From Sphingorhabdus lutea (GTDB taxonomy: Bacteria; Pseudomonadota; Alphaproteobacteria; Sphingomonadales; Sphingomonadaceae), in NCBI RefSeq assembly GCF_001889025.1, contig NZ_CP018154.1, forward strand, positions 1,912,501 through 1,976,500: 64,000 nt of DNA, given 5' to 3'. The notes under the pieces are model-generated. The model saw only the letters and a program-made list of their open reading frames with translations, was not told the origin of the DNA and ran no database searches. Below are positions 47,078-55,886 of this stretch, piece after piece. The position numbers and the translations under genes were made by a program. The first letter of the stretch is position 1. Each line of letters begins with the position of its first letter.

Positions 47078-48466
47078 TTACCGCGCCCCATCGGGCCACA
47101 GGACCACGCGCAAAGTTTGCAGCAAAATAACTATATCCAAAAATGGGGTATAATTTTTTGCATAATAAAGATCATATTCCAATTTTTGCCGCGCATCATC
47201 AATGGATGAACCATAGGGAAAATTAACCTGTGCCCATCCAGTTATGCCCGGTTTTACCATATGGCGTTCGGCATAAAATGGAATTTTCTTTTCTAAATCA
47301 GAAACAAATTCCGGGCGCTCTGGACGTGGCCCTACAAAACTCATCTCTCCTTTTAACACTGACCAACATTGGGGCAGTTCATCAATTCGCACTTTACGAA
47401 TAAACCGCCCGACCAGTGTAATACGCGGGTCATCCTTTGCCGCCCATATCGCTTTACCGCCATGTTCGGCATCCTCGCGCATCGAACGTAATTTGATGAT
47501 GTCATAATTTTGGCCAAATAACCCCACCCTATTTTGCCGATAAAATGCCGGACCTTTGCTTTCCAACTTAACCAATATCGCAAATAAAAGGATAATCGGC
47601 CCGGTTAAAATTAAAATTAACATGCTGACAATTAAATCAAATAATCTTTTTCCAATGGTGGAAATGCGCCGACCCGATGAAAATCCATCTGAAAAAATCA
47701 ACCAACTTGGGTTCACGCTATCCAAATCAATTCGGCCGGTTTCCCGTTCCAAAAATGTCGATAAATCATTTACGTGGACGCCCGTGGTTTTAATGCGCAG
47801 CAAATCATCCAAAGGCAGGGCGTTGCGCCGTTCCTCAAGCGCAAGCACAACCTCACTTGCGCCCAATTTCACCACATAATCGGCCAAATTATAAATTGCG
47901 CCGCGATCAATCGCCTCTGGAATAACTTTTTCACCATTGGTCATGCCAATATAACCCACGACGACAAATCCCGATCCAGGCTGGCTTTCCAACTCCTTTA
48001 TCCGCTGTGCCCTTGCGCCCGCGCCCAATATAATCAAACGGCGCTTAAACGCCTCTGTGCCGATTAACCCTCCCAATAATATACGTGTGGCCGCAACAAA
48101 GGCAAAGGCAAGCCCCATGGCATAAATGGAATTGGACCGCCATAATGTCATTCCGGGAATGGCAAAGGCCATAATCGCCATGAATATAACACCAAGCGAC
48201 ACAGCAACCAACATTCGCGCAATGGCAAAACGCAATGATTGAAGCGATTCGGTGCTATATACACCCACTGCGATGCTGGCTATTTGGACGCTACAGGCAA
48301 AGGAAAATAAAGGCGCCATACGATTGCCAATAAAATCAACTGTCATGCCAATTTGTTGCGCGCGAATAATCCACGCAACCTCGGCTGCGGCCAATAATAA
48401 TACAAAATCCGTTATCGCCAGGAACAAGACGGGATAAGGGATATAATGTTTAAATAATCTCAGCAC
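47078..48466 (-). CDS. XrtA-system initiating sugar transferase (polyprenyl-phosphate type)
   Basis: Polyisoprenyl-phosphate hexose-1-phosphate transferase of 462 residues, of the TIGR03013 XrtA/PEP-CTERM group. It has four to five N-terminal membrane helices, a nucleotide-binding-like CoA_binding_3 domain (about 130-250; LIILGAGARAQRIKELES, YIGM), one helix near 280, and the C-terminal catalytic domain (RLFDLIVSMLILILTGP, KLRSMREDAE, RIDELPQCWSVLKGEMSFVGPRPERP, PGITGWAQV). It loads the first sugar on undecaprenyl phosphate to begin exopolysaccharide. First gene of the prsKR group; divergent from the mannose-1-phosphate gene. Confidence 0.93.
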   Translation of the reverse strand: MLRLFKHYIPYPVLFLAITDFVLLLAAAEVAWIIRAQQIGMTVDFIGNRMAPLFSFACSVQIASIAVGVYSTESLQSLRFAIARMLVAVSLGVIFMAIMAFAIPGMTLWRSNSIYAMGLAFAFVAATRILLGGLIGTEAFKRRLIILGAGARAQRIKELESQPGSGFVVVGYIGMTNGEKVIPEAIDRGAIYNLADYVVKLGASEVVLALEERRNALPLDDLLRIKTTGVHVNDLSTFLERETGRIDLDSVNPSWLIFSDGFSSGRRISTIGKRLFDLIVSMLILILTGPIILLFAILVKLESKGPAFYRQNRVGLFGQNYDIIKLRSMREDAEHGGKAIWAAKDDPRITLVGRFIRKVRIDELPQCWSVLKGEMSFVGPRPERPEFVSDLEKKIPFYAERHMVKPGITGWAQVNFPYGSSIDDARQKLEYDLYYAKNYTPFLDIVILLQTLRVVLWPDGAR

Positions 48467-48523
48467 TTAATTGATGCCTAACCATGAATAAAATTACGAT
48501 TAAACATGATTTACAGTCAAAAG

Positions 48524-48545
48524 GTAAAGTGTCGGTTACTTTTAC
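48524..48545. promoter_or_regulatory. Imperfect inverted repeat in the divergent exopolysaccharide spacer
   Basis: GTAAAGT (48524-48530) and ACTTTTAC (48538-48545) form an inverted repeat with one extra base in the second arm and a 7-base spacer, 57 bases upstream of the sugar transferase. The 203-base spacer (48467-48669) is otherwise AT-rich, and I found no TGGCAC-N5-TTGC sigma-54 site in it. Confidence 0.3.
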
Positions 48546-48669
48546 AAAAAAAAATTAACTTATTGATATTGAATGTATATATTATCATAAATATATGATT
48601 TATCATATTTGATAGTAAAATTTATTTTTGATAACCTTTTTTTATGTCCTTGATGATAAACAGCATGAC

Positions 48670-49764
48670 ATGAATGATAATAACACTCCCCTATTGGAAA
48701 ATATAACCATATTGCCCGTTATTTTATCGGGTGGTTCGGGCAGCCGCCTTTGGCCGCTTTCCACGCAAGATAAGCCAAAGCAATTTCATCGTTTAGACAG
48801 CGAACATAGTTTGTTACAACAAACATTAAACAGATGCAGAAATGAAAGCAATTTCGCCGCACCCTTAATTATTGGCAATGTACAGCATGTTGATTTAATT
48901 CGCGGTGAATGCGCCGCAATGAATTTACAAGAATATGATATTATTGCCGAACCCATTGCACGAAACACCGCCCCTGCAATTGGCCTAGCCGCGCAATATG
49001 CACAGGATAAATATGGTGATAATATTGTGATGTTGGTCATGCCCAGCGATCATGCCATTAAAGATGTTAATGCCTTTCAAAACGCAGTAAGGTTAAGCGC
49101 AGGTCTTTGCCTAAAAAAAGCATTAATCACCATTGGAATTACACCCGATCGTCCAGAAACCGGTTATGGATATATAAAAATTGGTGATAATAGGGATGAT
49201 GTTCGCCAAGTGCATCATGTTGACCAATTTGTCGAAAAACCGGATGCGGAAACCGCGCAAAAAATGGTGGATAGTCAAAAATATCTGTGGAATGCGGGAA
49301 TATTTATGTTCACAGCCAAAAATATTTTGGCATGCCTGCAATCATATCAAGCCGAATTAACGCATTATATTTCCATTGCGTGGCAGGCAAAGGCGGCCGA
49401 TAAAAACTGCTTCACCCCTGAATTACAGGCAATGCACGATTGCCCTTCCATCTCCATTGATCATGCGGTGATGGAATTGGCATATAATATTGGTGTTATT
49501 CCAGTTCAAATGGGTTGGTCAGATATTGGCAATTGGGATGCCATTGCCGATATATCATCGCCCGATGATGACAAAAATATTATTATTGGGCCGCAACAAG
49601 TTTCGGGAAATAAATTTATTGATAGTCATAATGTGCTTATCCACGCCGATAAATGCAGCATTACCGCTATTGGCATTGAAAATTTGACCATCATTGAATC
49701 AAACGGCCATATTTTAATTATGCCAAGAGGTCAGGCACAGCTTGCCCGCAAGGCTTCGGAATAA
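48670..49764 (+). CDS. manC: Mannose-1-phosphate guanylyltransferase (single domain)
   Basis: Makes GDP-mannose from mannose 1-phosphate and GTP. The protein has 364 residues from ATG 48670. It holds the nucleotidyltransferase signature PVILSGGSGSRLWPLS, the following KPKQFHRL, IAEPIARNTAPAI, the PSDHAI, the PETGYGYIK and FVEKPDAE motifs, and GWSDIGNWDAI. It lacks the C-terminal mannose-6-phosphate isomerase domain of bifunctional enzymes. A TTG at 48628 could extend it but has no homology support. It feeds the exopolysaccharide with ugd downstream. Confidence 0.94.
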   Translation: MNDNNTPLLENITILPVILSGGSGSRLWPLSTQDKPKQFHRLDSEHSLLQQTLNRCRNESNFAAPLIIGNVQHVDLIRGECAAMNLQEYDIIAEPIARNTAPAIGLAAQYAQDKYGDNIVMLVMPSDHAIKDVNAFQNAVRLSAGLCLKKALITIGITPDRPETGYGYIKIGDNRDDVRQVHHVDQFVEKPDAETAQKMVDSQKYLWNAGIFMFTAKNILACLQSYQAELTHYISIAWQAKAADKNCFTPELQAMHDCPSISIDHAVMELAYNIGVIPVQMGWSDIGNWDAIADISSPDDDKNIIIGPQQVSGNKFIDSHNVLIHADKCSITAIGIENLTIIESNGHILIMPRGQAQLARKASE

Positions 49765-49838
49765 TATAGCATAAATAAATATTAGCCATTATCGCATATA
49801 TATTGCGATGAATAATGCATAAATAGATGGAATAAATA

Positions 49839-51143
49839 ATGAAAATTGCAATGATCGGTTCGGGCTATGTTGGGTTGGTTTCCGGCGCATGTTTCGCGGA
49901 TTTTGGCCATGATGTCGTTTGCGTTGACAAGGATGAAAGCAAAATTGCACGCCTGAACGATAATATCATGCCGATATTTGAACCCGGCCTTGCCACATTG
50001 GTGCGCAAAAATGTGGAGGCAAACCGGTTGAAATTTTCCACATCGTTAAAAGAAGGCATTAAAGGAGCAGATGCCATATTCATTGCGGTTGGCACGCCAT
50101 CACGCCGTGGAGACGGCCATGCGGATTTAAGCTTTGTTTATGCCGTCGCCGAAGAAATTGGCGAATATATGGATGACAAATCCGTCATTGTTACCAAATC
50201 CACCGTTCCCGTGGGCACGGGTGATGAGGTGGAAAGAATCATCCGCGACATACGCCCCGATGCAAAATTTGCGGTTGTTTCTAATCCAGAATTTCTGCGC
50301 GAGGGCGCGGCAATTGGCGATTTCAAACGCCCCGATCGTATCGTCATCGGAACAGAGGTAAAATGGGCGCAAAAGGTGATGCACGCCATTTACCGCCCCT
50401 TATTTTTAAATGAATCGCCCATATTATTTACCAGCCGTAAATCCGCCGAATTGATAAAATATGCCGCCAATGCATTTTTGGCGACCAAAATCACCTTCAT
50501 CAATGAAATGGCCGATTTATGTGAAAAGGTCGGCGCAAATGTTCAGGATGTATCGCGCGGCATTGGGCTGGACAATCGAATTGGGCCAAAATTTTTGCAT
50601 GCTGGTCCTGGCTATGGCGGCAGCTGTTTTCCAAAGGACACGTTGGCATTATTAAAAACAGCACAGGATTATGAAAGCCCCGTGCGCATTGTAGAGGCCG
50701 TGGTTCAGGCAAATGACCTGCGCAAACGTGCCATGGGCCGCAAGGTTATTGCCGCATTGGACGGCGATGTTCGCGGCAAAAAAATTGGCATATTGGGCCT
50801 TACCTTTAAGCCGAATACAGATGATATGCGCGATGCGCCATCAATTACCATTGTCCAAACATTACAGGATGCCGGCGCCATCATTTGCGCCCATGATCCC
50901 GAAGGCATGGAGGAAGCGTCACATATCATGCCCGATATTCAAATGTGCGAAGACCCATATTTGGCGATTAAAGACGCCGAAGCGGTGGTTATCATTACCG
51001 AATGGGATGCGTATCGCGCCCTGCAATTGGACAGAGTGAAACAAGAAATGTCGGGTGATGCGTTAATCGACCTACGTAATATTTACAGCAAGGACGAAGC
51101 CGAAAAAGCAGGTTTCCGATATTTTGCCATTGGCCGTGTTTAA
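49839..51143 (+). CDS. ugd: UDP-glucose 6-dehydrogenase
   Basis: NAD-dependent oxidation of UDP-glucose to UDP-glucuronate. The protein has 434 residues. It has the N-terminal Rossmann IGSGYVGLVSGACFAD, TKSTVPVGTGD, SNPEFLREGAAI, the active Cys263 in GYGGSCFPKDTLAL, and GLTFKPNTDDMRDAPS for UDP binding. Spaced 74 bases after manC and 21 bases before the epimerase; typical exopolysaccharide precursor genes. Confidence 0.96.
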   Translation: MKIAMIGSGYVGLVSGACFADFGHDVVCVDKDESKIARLNDNIMPIFEPGLATLVRKNVEANRLKFSTSLKEGIKGADAIFIAVGTPSRRGDGHADLSFVYAVAEEIGEYMDDKSVIVTKSTVPVGTGDEVERIIRDIRPDAKFAVVSNPEFLREGAAIGDFKRPDRIVIGTEVKWAQKVMHAIYRPLFLNESPILFTSRKSAELIKYAANAFLATKITFINEMADLCEKVGANVQDVSRGIGLDNRIGPKFLHAGPGYGGSCFPKDTLALLKTAQDYESPVRIVEAVVQANDLRKRAMGRKVIAALDGDVRGKKIGILGLTFKPNTDDMRDAPSITIVQTLQDAGAIICAHDPEGMEEASHIMPDIQMCEDPYLAIKDAEAVVIITEWDAYRALQLDRVKQEMSGDALIDLRNIYSKDEAEKAGFRYFAIGRV

Positions 51144-51164
51144 TTTGAACAAAAGGATTATATT

Positions 51165-52163
51165 ATGAGCATCCTTGTCACCGGCGCGGCTGGTTTTATC
51201 GGTTTTCACACATGCCTTCGGCTTTTAAACGATGGCAAAAATGTCATCGGAATTGATATCATCAATGATTATTATGATCCGGCATTAAAACAGGCGAGAT
51301 TGAATGAACTTACCAAATTTGGAGAACAATTCACATTTTTGAAAGTGGATTTTGCCGATCGCCATGCATTGGATGCAGCGTTAAACAATCACAAATTTAC
51401 CTCCATCATCCATTTGGGGGCGCAGCCCGGCGTGCGTTATTCGATTGAAAATCCGCACGCATATATTGAATCCAATATTGTCGGCCACCTTAATATGTTG
51501 GAACTGGCCCGCCACCGCAAGGTGACATCCATGGCCTATGCTTCATCTTCCTCAGTTTATGGGGAGAATGAGAAAATACCATTTAGCGTTGATGACCGTG
51601 TCGATCACCCTATTTCATTATATGCCGCGACCAAAAAGGCGGATGAGTTGATGAGCGAAACCTATGCCCATTTATATGGAATTGCCCTAACCGGCCTGCG
51701 GTTTTTTACCGTTTATGGCCCATGGGGGCGTCCAGAAATGGCGGTATGGTTGTTCACCGATGCCATTATGAATGACCGGCCCATTAAAATTTTCAATCAT
51801 GGTAAAATGATGCGCGATTTCACCTATATTGACGATATAGTCAGCGGCATTATTGCAGTGGCGGCCAACCCGCCCAAAAATGATGGCAGTATCAAAGCAG
51901 GCGGCAGCAAGGCATGTCATGCAATATATAATATTGGCAATAATAAGCCCGAACAGCTTTCCACGCTAATCGAAACCATTGAACAGGCATGCGGCAAAAC
52001 AGCCGAAAAAATTTATATGGAGATGCAGGCAGGCGATGTGCCCGCCACCTATGCCGATATTGATGCCATCCAAAAAGACCATGGCTATGCCCCCACCACA
52101 TCATTGGACGCAGGGATTCCAGCTTTCGTCAATTGGTATAAATCATATAAGAACATCAAATAA
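51165..52163 (+). CDS. UDP-glucuronate 4-epimerase-like NAD-dependent epimerase
   Basis: Extended SDR of 332 residues. The Rossmann motif VTGAAGFIGFHTCLRLL, the catalytic triad with SSSSVYGE (Ser) and Y153xxxK157 (SLYAATKK), and TGLRFFTVYGPWGRPEMA are visible; the GAQPGVRYS and GRPEMA details are shared with CapI-type UDP-glucuronate 4-epimerases. Together with Ugd it would supply UDP-galacturonate. Alternative substrates (UDP-glucose or arabinose series) cannot be ruled out. Confidence 0.9.
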   Translation: MSILVTGAAGFIGFHTCLRLLNDGKNVIGIDIINDYYDPALKQARLNELTKFGEQFTFLKVDFADRHALDAALNNHKFTSIIHLGAQPGVRYSIENPHAYIESNIVGHLNMLELARHRKVTSMAYASSSSVYGENEKIPFSVDDRVDHPISLYAATKKADELMSETYAHLYGIALTGLRFFTVYGPWGRPEMAVWLFTDAIMNDRPIKIFNHGKMMRDFTYIDDIVSGIIAVAANPPKNDGSIKAGGSKACHAIYNIGNNKPEQLSTLIETIEQACGKTAEKIYMEMQAGDVPATYADIDAIQKDHGYAPTTSLDAGIPAFVNWYKSYKNIK

Positions 52164-52237
52164 GTTATTATAATATTGTATTATTTTCTTACTTGAATAG
52201 TATAATTTTATGTTATTAAAGTAATTCGATGTTGTAT

Positions 52238-52258
52238 ATTCACCTTATTGGGGTGAAT
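52238..52258 (+). promoter_or_regulatory. Hairpin covering the cysD ribosome-site region
   Basis: ATTCACC (52238-52244) pairs with GGTGAAT (52252-52258), a perfect 7-bp stem with a 7-base loop, ending 10 bases before the cysD ATG. The stem includes the GGGGTG that is the only Shine-Dalgarno-like sequence there, so folding could repress translation; it could also be a protein dyad. Confidence 0.35.
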
Positions 52259-52268
52259 TGCAAACATC

Positions 52269-53195
52269 ATGATAAATCAAGAAATAAGCGCAGATGCACC
52301 GCAATTAAGCCATTTAGATCGCCTTGAAGCCGAGGCGATATTCATCATGCGTGAAGTAATGGCCGAGGCGAAAAATCCCGTCATGCTTTACAGTATTGGT
52401 AAGGATAGCGCGGTCATGCTGCATTTGGCGCGTAAGGCTTTTTACCCCTCCCCGCCGCCATTTCCTTTATTACATGTGGACACAACATGGAAATTTCAGG
52501 CCATGTATGCAATGCGCGAAAGCGCCGCAGTTAAAGCAAATATGCAATTGATTGTGCATAAAAATCCCGAAGCAATGGCGCAAAATATCAACCCATTTGA
52601 CCATGGCAGCCTGCATACCGACATGTGGAAAACCGAAGGGTTGAAACAGGCATTGGACATATATGGATTTGACGCAGCATTTGGGGGCGCAAGGCGCGAT
52701 GAAGAAAAAAGCCGTGCAAAGGAACGTGTATTTTCTTTCCGCACAGCGCAGCATAGATGGGACCCCAAAAGACAGCGCCCCGAAATATGGAATATATATA
52801 ATGCGCGTAAAAATGATGGAGAAAGCATCCGCATTTTCCCATTATCCAATTGGACCGAATTGGACATTTGGTTATATATAATGCGCGAAAATATTGACAT
52901 TGTGCCTTTATATCTCTCCGCACCGCGCCCCACGGTTGAACGTGATGGATTATTATTGATGGTCGATGATGAACGTTTTCCATTATTGCCAAATGAAAGC
53001 CCGAAAATGCGCTCCATCCGCTTTCGCACCTTGGGCTGTTACCCCTTAACTGGCGCGGTGGAAAGCAGCGCCACGACAATTTCTGAGGTGGTTCAGGAAA
53101 TGCTTCTTACCACCAGTAGCGAGCGTCAGGGCCGTGCCATTGACACGCAAAGCAATGCATCAATGGAAGCAAAAAAACAGGAAGGATATTTTTAA
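52269..53195 (+). CDS. cysD: Sulfate adenylyltransferase subunit 2
   Basis: Makes APS from sulfate and ATP, driven by the GTPase subunit. The protein has 308 residues, the usual size. PAPS-reductase-fold P-loop [46 protein letters not shown], and [10 protein letters not shown] are typical. The start ATG lies 10 bases after the hairpin. Forms a complex with CysNC, one base after its stop. Confidence 0.96.
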   Translation: MINQEISADAPQLSHLDRLEAEAIFIMREVMAEAKNPVMLYSIGKDSAVMLHLARKAFYPSPPPFPLLHVDTTWKFQAMYAMRESAAVKANMQLIVHKNPEAMAQNINPFDHGSLHTDMWKTEGLKQALDIYGFDAAFGGARRDEEKSRAKERVFSFRTAQHRWDPKRQRPEIWNIYNARKNDGESIRIFPLSNWTELDIWLYIMRENIDIVPLYLSAPRPTVERDGLLLMVDDERFPLLPNESPKMRSIRFRTLGCYPLTGAVESSATTISEVVQEMLLTTSSERQGRAIDTQSNASMEAKKQEGYF

Positions 53196-53196
53196 T

Positions 53197-55116
53197 ATGG
53201 CACAGCATCCTTCGTTCAAACCCGATGATTTAATCGCCCAAGATATTGATCAATATTTACAATTACATCAATCAAAACAATTGCTTCGCTTCATAACTTG
53301 CGGCTCTGTCGATGATGGAAAATCCACCTTAATTGGCCGAATGCTATATGATTGCAAAATGATTTTTGACGATCAATTGGCCAGTTTGGAAAGCGACAGT
53401 AAAAAAGTCGGCACACAGGGCGGCGATATAGACTTTGCCCTGCTGGTGGACGGGTTGGCGGCGGAACGCGAACAAGGCATTACCATTGATGTCGCCTATC
53501 GTTTCTTTTCCACCGAAAAACGCAAATTCATTGTCGCAGATACCCCGGGGCATGAGCAATATACGCGCAATATGGTTACCGGCGCATCGACGGCGGACCT
53601 TGCCATTTTGTTGGTTGATGCGCGTAAATCCATTTTGCCCCAAACCCGTAGGCACAGTTTTCTAGCGCATTTATTGGGGATTAAAAATATCCTTCTTGCC
53701 GTGAATAAAATTGATTTAATGGATTATTCGCAGGAAATTTTTGATAATATCGCCGCGGAATTTGGTGCATATGCAGGCCAAATTGGGATTGAGAATTTTG
53801 ATGCAATCCCCCTATCCGCACTTAAAGGTGATAATATTATTGCGCCATCACCCAATATGCCATGGTATGATGGACCAAATCTGATTTCATATTTGGAACA
53901 TTGCCCCATAGCGGGAGATGTCGATAATGCCGATAATAACAAAGAAGATGATTTCACAATGCCCGTCCAATGGGTTAATCGTCCCAATTTGGATTTTAGA
54001 GGCTTTTCTGGGCAAATAAGCAGCGGCACAGTGCATAAGGGTAGCGAGATACGCATTGTCGCCTCTGGAAAGCGCAGCAAGGTCAAATCCATCATTACCT
54101 TTGATGGCGAATTACAAAGCGCGGCAAAGGGCCAATCCATTACCCTTACCCTAGAAGATGAGATTGATGCATCGCGCGGTGATATTATCGCGATTGCCGA
54201 TGCGCCGCCCCAAATGGCCAGCCAATTTGAAACCACCATTTTTTGGATGGATGAAACCGCAATGCTGCCGGGCCGTGCCTATGCAATGAAATTGGCCAGC
54301 CAAAGCTGCACCGCCACATTACAACCGCCAAAATATAAATATGACATCAATAATGCCAGTAAATTGGCCGCAAAGGACATGTCATTAAATGATATTGCGG
54401 TTTGCACCCTATCCACCGATCGAGATATATGTTTTGAAAGCTATGCTGATAATCGCGATTTGGGCGGCTTTATTTTAATTGACCGTGCAACCAATGCCAC
54501 GGTCGCCGCCGGCACGATAAATTTTGCACTACGCCGCAGCCAAAATATCCATTGGCAAAATATTGATGTTGATAAGGCCGCCCATGCCCAGCAAAAGGGA
54601 CAGCGCCCTCGCCTGCTTTGGTTTACGGGCCTGTCTGGATCGGGCAAATCCACCATCGCCAATTTGGTCGAAAAACAGCTTTATGATCGCGGCAAGCATA
54701 GTTTCCTATTGGATGGGGACAATGTGCGTCATGGGTTAAACCGTGATTTGGGCTTTACGGACAAAGACCGCGTGGAAAATATCCGCCGAATTGCAGAGGT
54801 TGGCAAGTTAATGACCGATGCGGGTTTAATTGTGTTGACCGCCTTTATTTCTCCTTTCCGTGCAGAACGTGAAATGGCGCGTAAAATGATGCCAGAGGGT
54901 GAATTTATTGAAATTTTCATCGACACTTCAATTAAAGTGGCCGAGCAGCGTGACGTCAAAGGATTATATAAAAAGGCCCGCGCAGGGGAGCTTAAAAACT
55001 TTACCGGTATAGATAGCCCCTATGAAAAGCCGGAAAATCCTGAAATATATATCGACACGGCCAAGCTTTCTTCCGAAGATGCCGCAAATTTGATTGTTGA
55101 GACAATATTGAAATGA
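53197..55116 (+). CDS. cysNC: Sulfate adenylyltransferase subunit 1 / APS kinase fusion
   Basis: A bifunctional protein of 639 residues. Residues 1-460 are the CysN GTPase (P-loop GSVDDGKST at 36-44, DTPGHEQYTRNM, NKIDLMDYS) with beta-barrel domains 2 and 3. Residues 478-639 are the CysC APS kinase (P-loop GLSGSGKST at 478, LDGDNVRHGLNRDLGF, SPFRAERE), making PAPS. The start ATG 53197 lies one base after the cysD stop (TAATATG); the upstream open frame to 53134 overlaps cysD and is rejected. The stop overlaps cysQ by four bases. Confidence 0.96.
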   Translation: MAQHPSFKPDDLIAQDIDQYLQLHQSKQLLRFITCGSVDDGKSTLIGRMLYDCKMIFDDQLASLESDSKKVGTQGGDIDFALLVDGLAAEREQGITIDVAYRFFSTEKRKFIVADTPGHEQYTRNMVTGASTADLAILLVDARKSILPQTRRHSFLAHLLGIKNILLAVNKIDLMDYSQEIFDNIAAEFGAYAGQIGIENFDAIPLSALKGDNIIAPSPNMPWYDGPNLISYLEHCPIAGDVDNADNNKEDDFTMPVQWVNRPNLDFRGFSGQISSGTVHKGSEIRIVASGKRSKVKSIITFDGELQSAAKGQSITLTLEDEIDASRGDIIAIADAPPQMASQFETTIFWMDETAMLPGRAYAMKLASQSCTATLQPPKYKYDINNASKLAAKDMSLNDIAVCTLSTDRDICFESYADNRDLGGFILIDRATNATVAAGTINFALRRSQNIHWQNIDVDKAAHAQQKGQRPRLLWFTGLSGSGKSTIANLVEKQLYDRGKHSFLLDGDNVRHGLNRDLGFTDKDRVENIRRIAEVGKLMTDAGLIVLTAFISPFRAEREMARKMMPEGEFIEIFIDTSIKVAEQRDVKGLYKKARAGELKNFTGIDSPYEKPENPEIYIDTAKLSSEDAANLIVETILK

Positions 55117-55877
55117 CCAAAATGACCATCAATGCGGATTGCAGCGACTTGCAACTTGCAAGATTCCTTGCCCAAGGCGCAGGGGGCATATTGTTGGACA
55201 TTGCCGCAAATTCGGGATTAAGCGGCAAAATATTGGGAAAGGCCGGTGATAAACAGGCAAATGATTGGATTTTGTCCATTTTGCACCAACACCGCCCCCA
55301 AGACGCCATTTTATCCGAAGAAAGCAGCGATGATAAATCGCGCCTAGGACACAGCCGATGTTGGATTATTGACCCGTTGGACGGCACAAGAGAATATAGT
55401 GAGGGGCGCGACGATTGGGCAGTGCATATTGCGCTATCCATTGATAATCAGCCAAATATTGGCGCAGTCTCCCTGCCCGCGCGTGACCAATTATTTGATA
55501 GCCAGATCAACCCATATCGCGGCCAAGTGGCAACTGATGCAAAAACAGTAAAATTGGCGGTCAGCAGGACAAGAAATGTCCCCTGCGCGGATAAATTACA
55601 AACCGCCCTAAATGCTGAAATGCTCCCCATGGGATCAGCAGGGGTAAAGGCAATGGCCGTGGTTCAGGGCATGGCCGATTGCTATGTGCATGAGGGCGGC
55701 CAATATGAATGGGATAATTGCGCGCCCATTGCCATTGCGGCGGCGGCGGGGCTTCATTGCTCCCGCATTGATGGCAGCGCGCTTATCTATAATCAAGATA
55801 ATGTTTTTATCCCCGACCTGTTAATTTGCAGACCAGAATTAAGCGTAGAAATATTATTAATATTAAATGATAAATAA
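55113..55877 (+). CDS. cysQ: 3'(2'),5'-bisphosphate nucleotidase CysQ
   Basis: Removes the 3'-phosphate from PAP, relieving PAPS-derived inhibition, and recycles the nucleotide. The protein has 254 residues of the inositol-monophosphatase-like superfamily. LSEESSDD and WIIDPLDGTREYSEGRDDWAVHIAL hold the metal-ligating acids, with YEWDNCAPIAIAAAAGLHCSRIDG late. It overlaps cysNC by four bases (ATGA), so sulfate activation and PAP recycling are co-expressed. Ends 9 bases before the convergent acyl-CoA synthetase. Confidence 0.92.
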   Translation: MTKMTINADCSDLQLARFLAQGAGGILLDIAANSGLSGKILGKAGDKQANDWILSILHQHRPQDAILSEESSDDKSRLGHSRCWIIDPLDGTREYSEGRDDWAVHIALSIDNQPNIGAVSLPARDQLFDSQINPYRGQVATDAKTVKLAVSRTRNVPCADKLQTALNAEMLPMGSAGVKAMAVVQGMADCYVHEGGQYEWDNCAPIAIAAAAGLHCSRIDGSALIYNQDNVFIPDLLICRPELSVEILLILNDK

Positions 55878-55886
55878 TTATATTAT

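Noticed and set aside
43595-52163. A PEP-CTERM substrate protein or exosortase in the exopolysaccharide region
   Set aside because: No C-terminal PEP motif with hydrophobic and Arg tail and no exosortase-like membrane protein were found.
53134-53196. Upstream start of cysNC inside cysD
   Set aside because: The ATG at 53197 directly follows the cysD stop and gives the conserved N-terminus.
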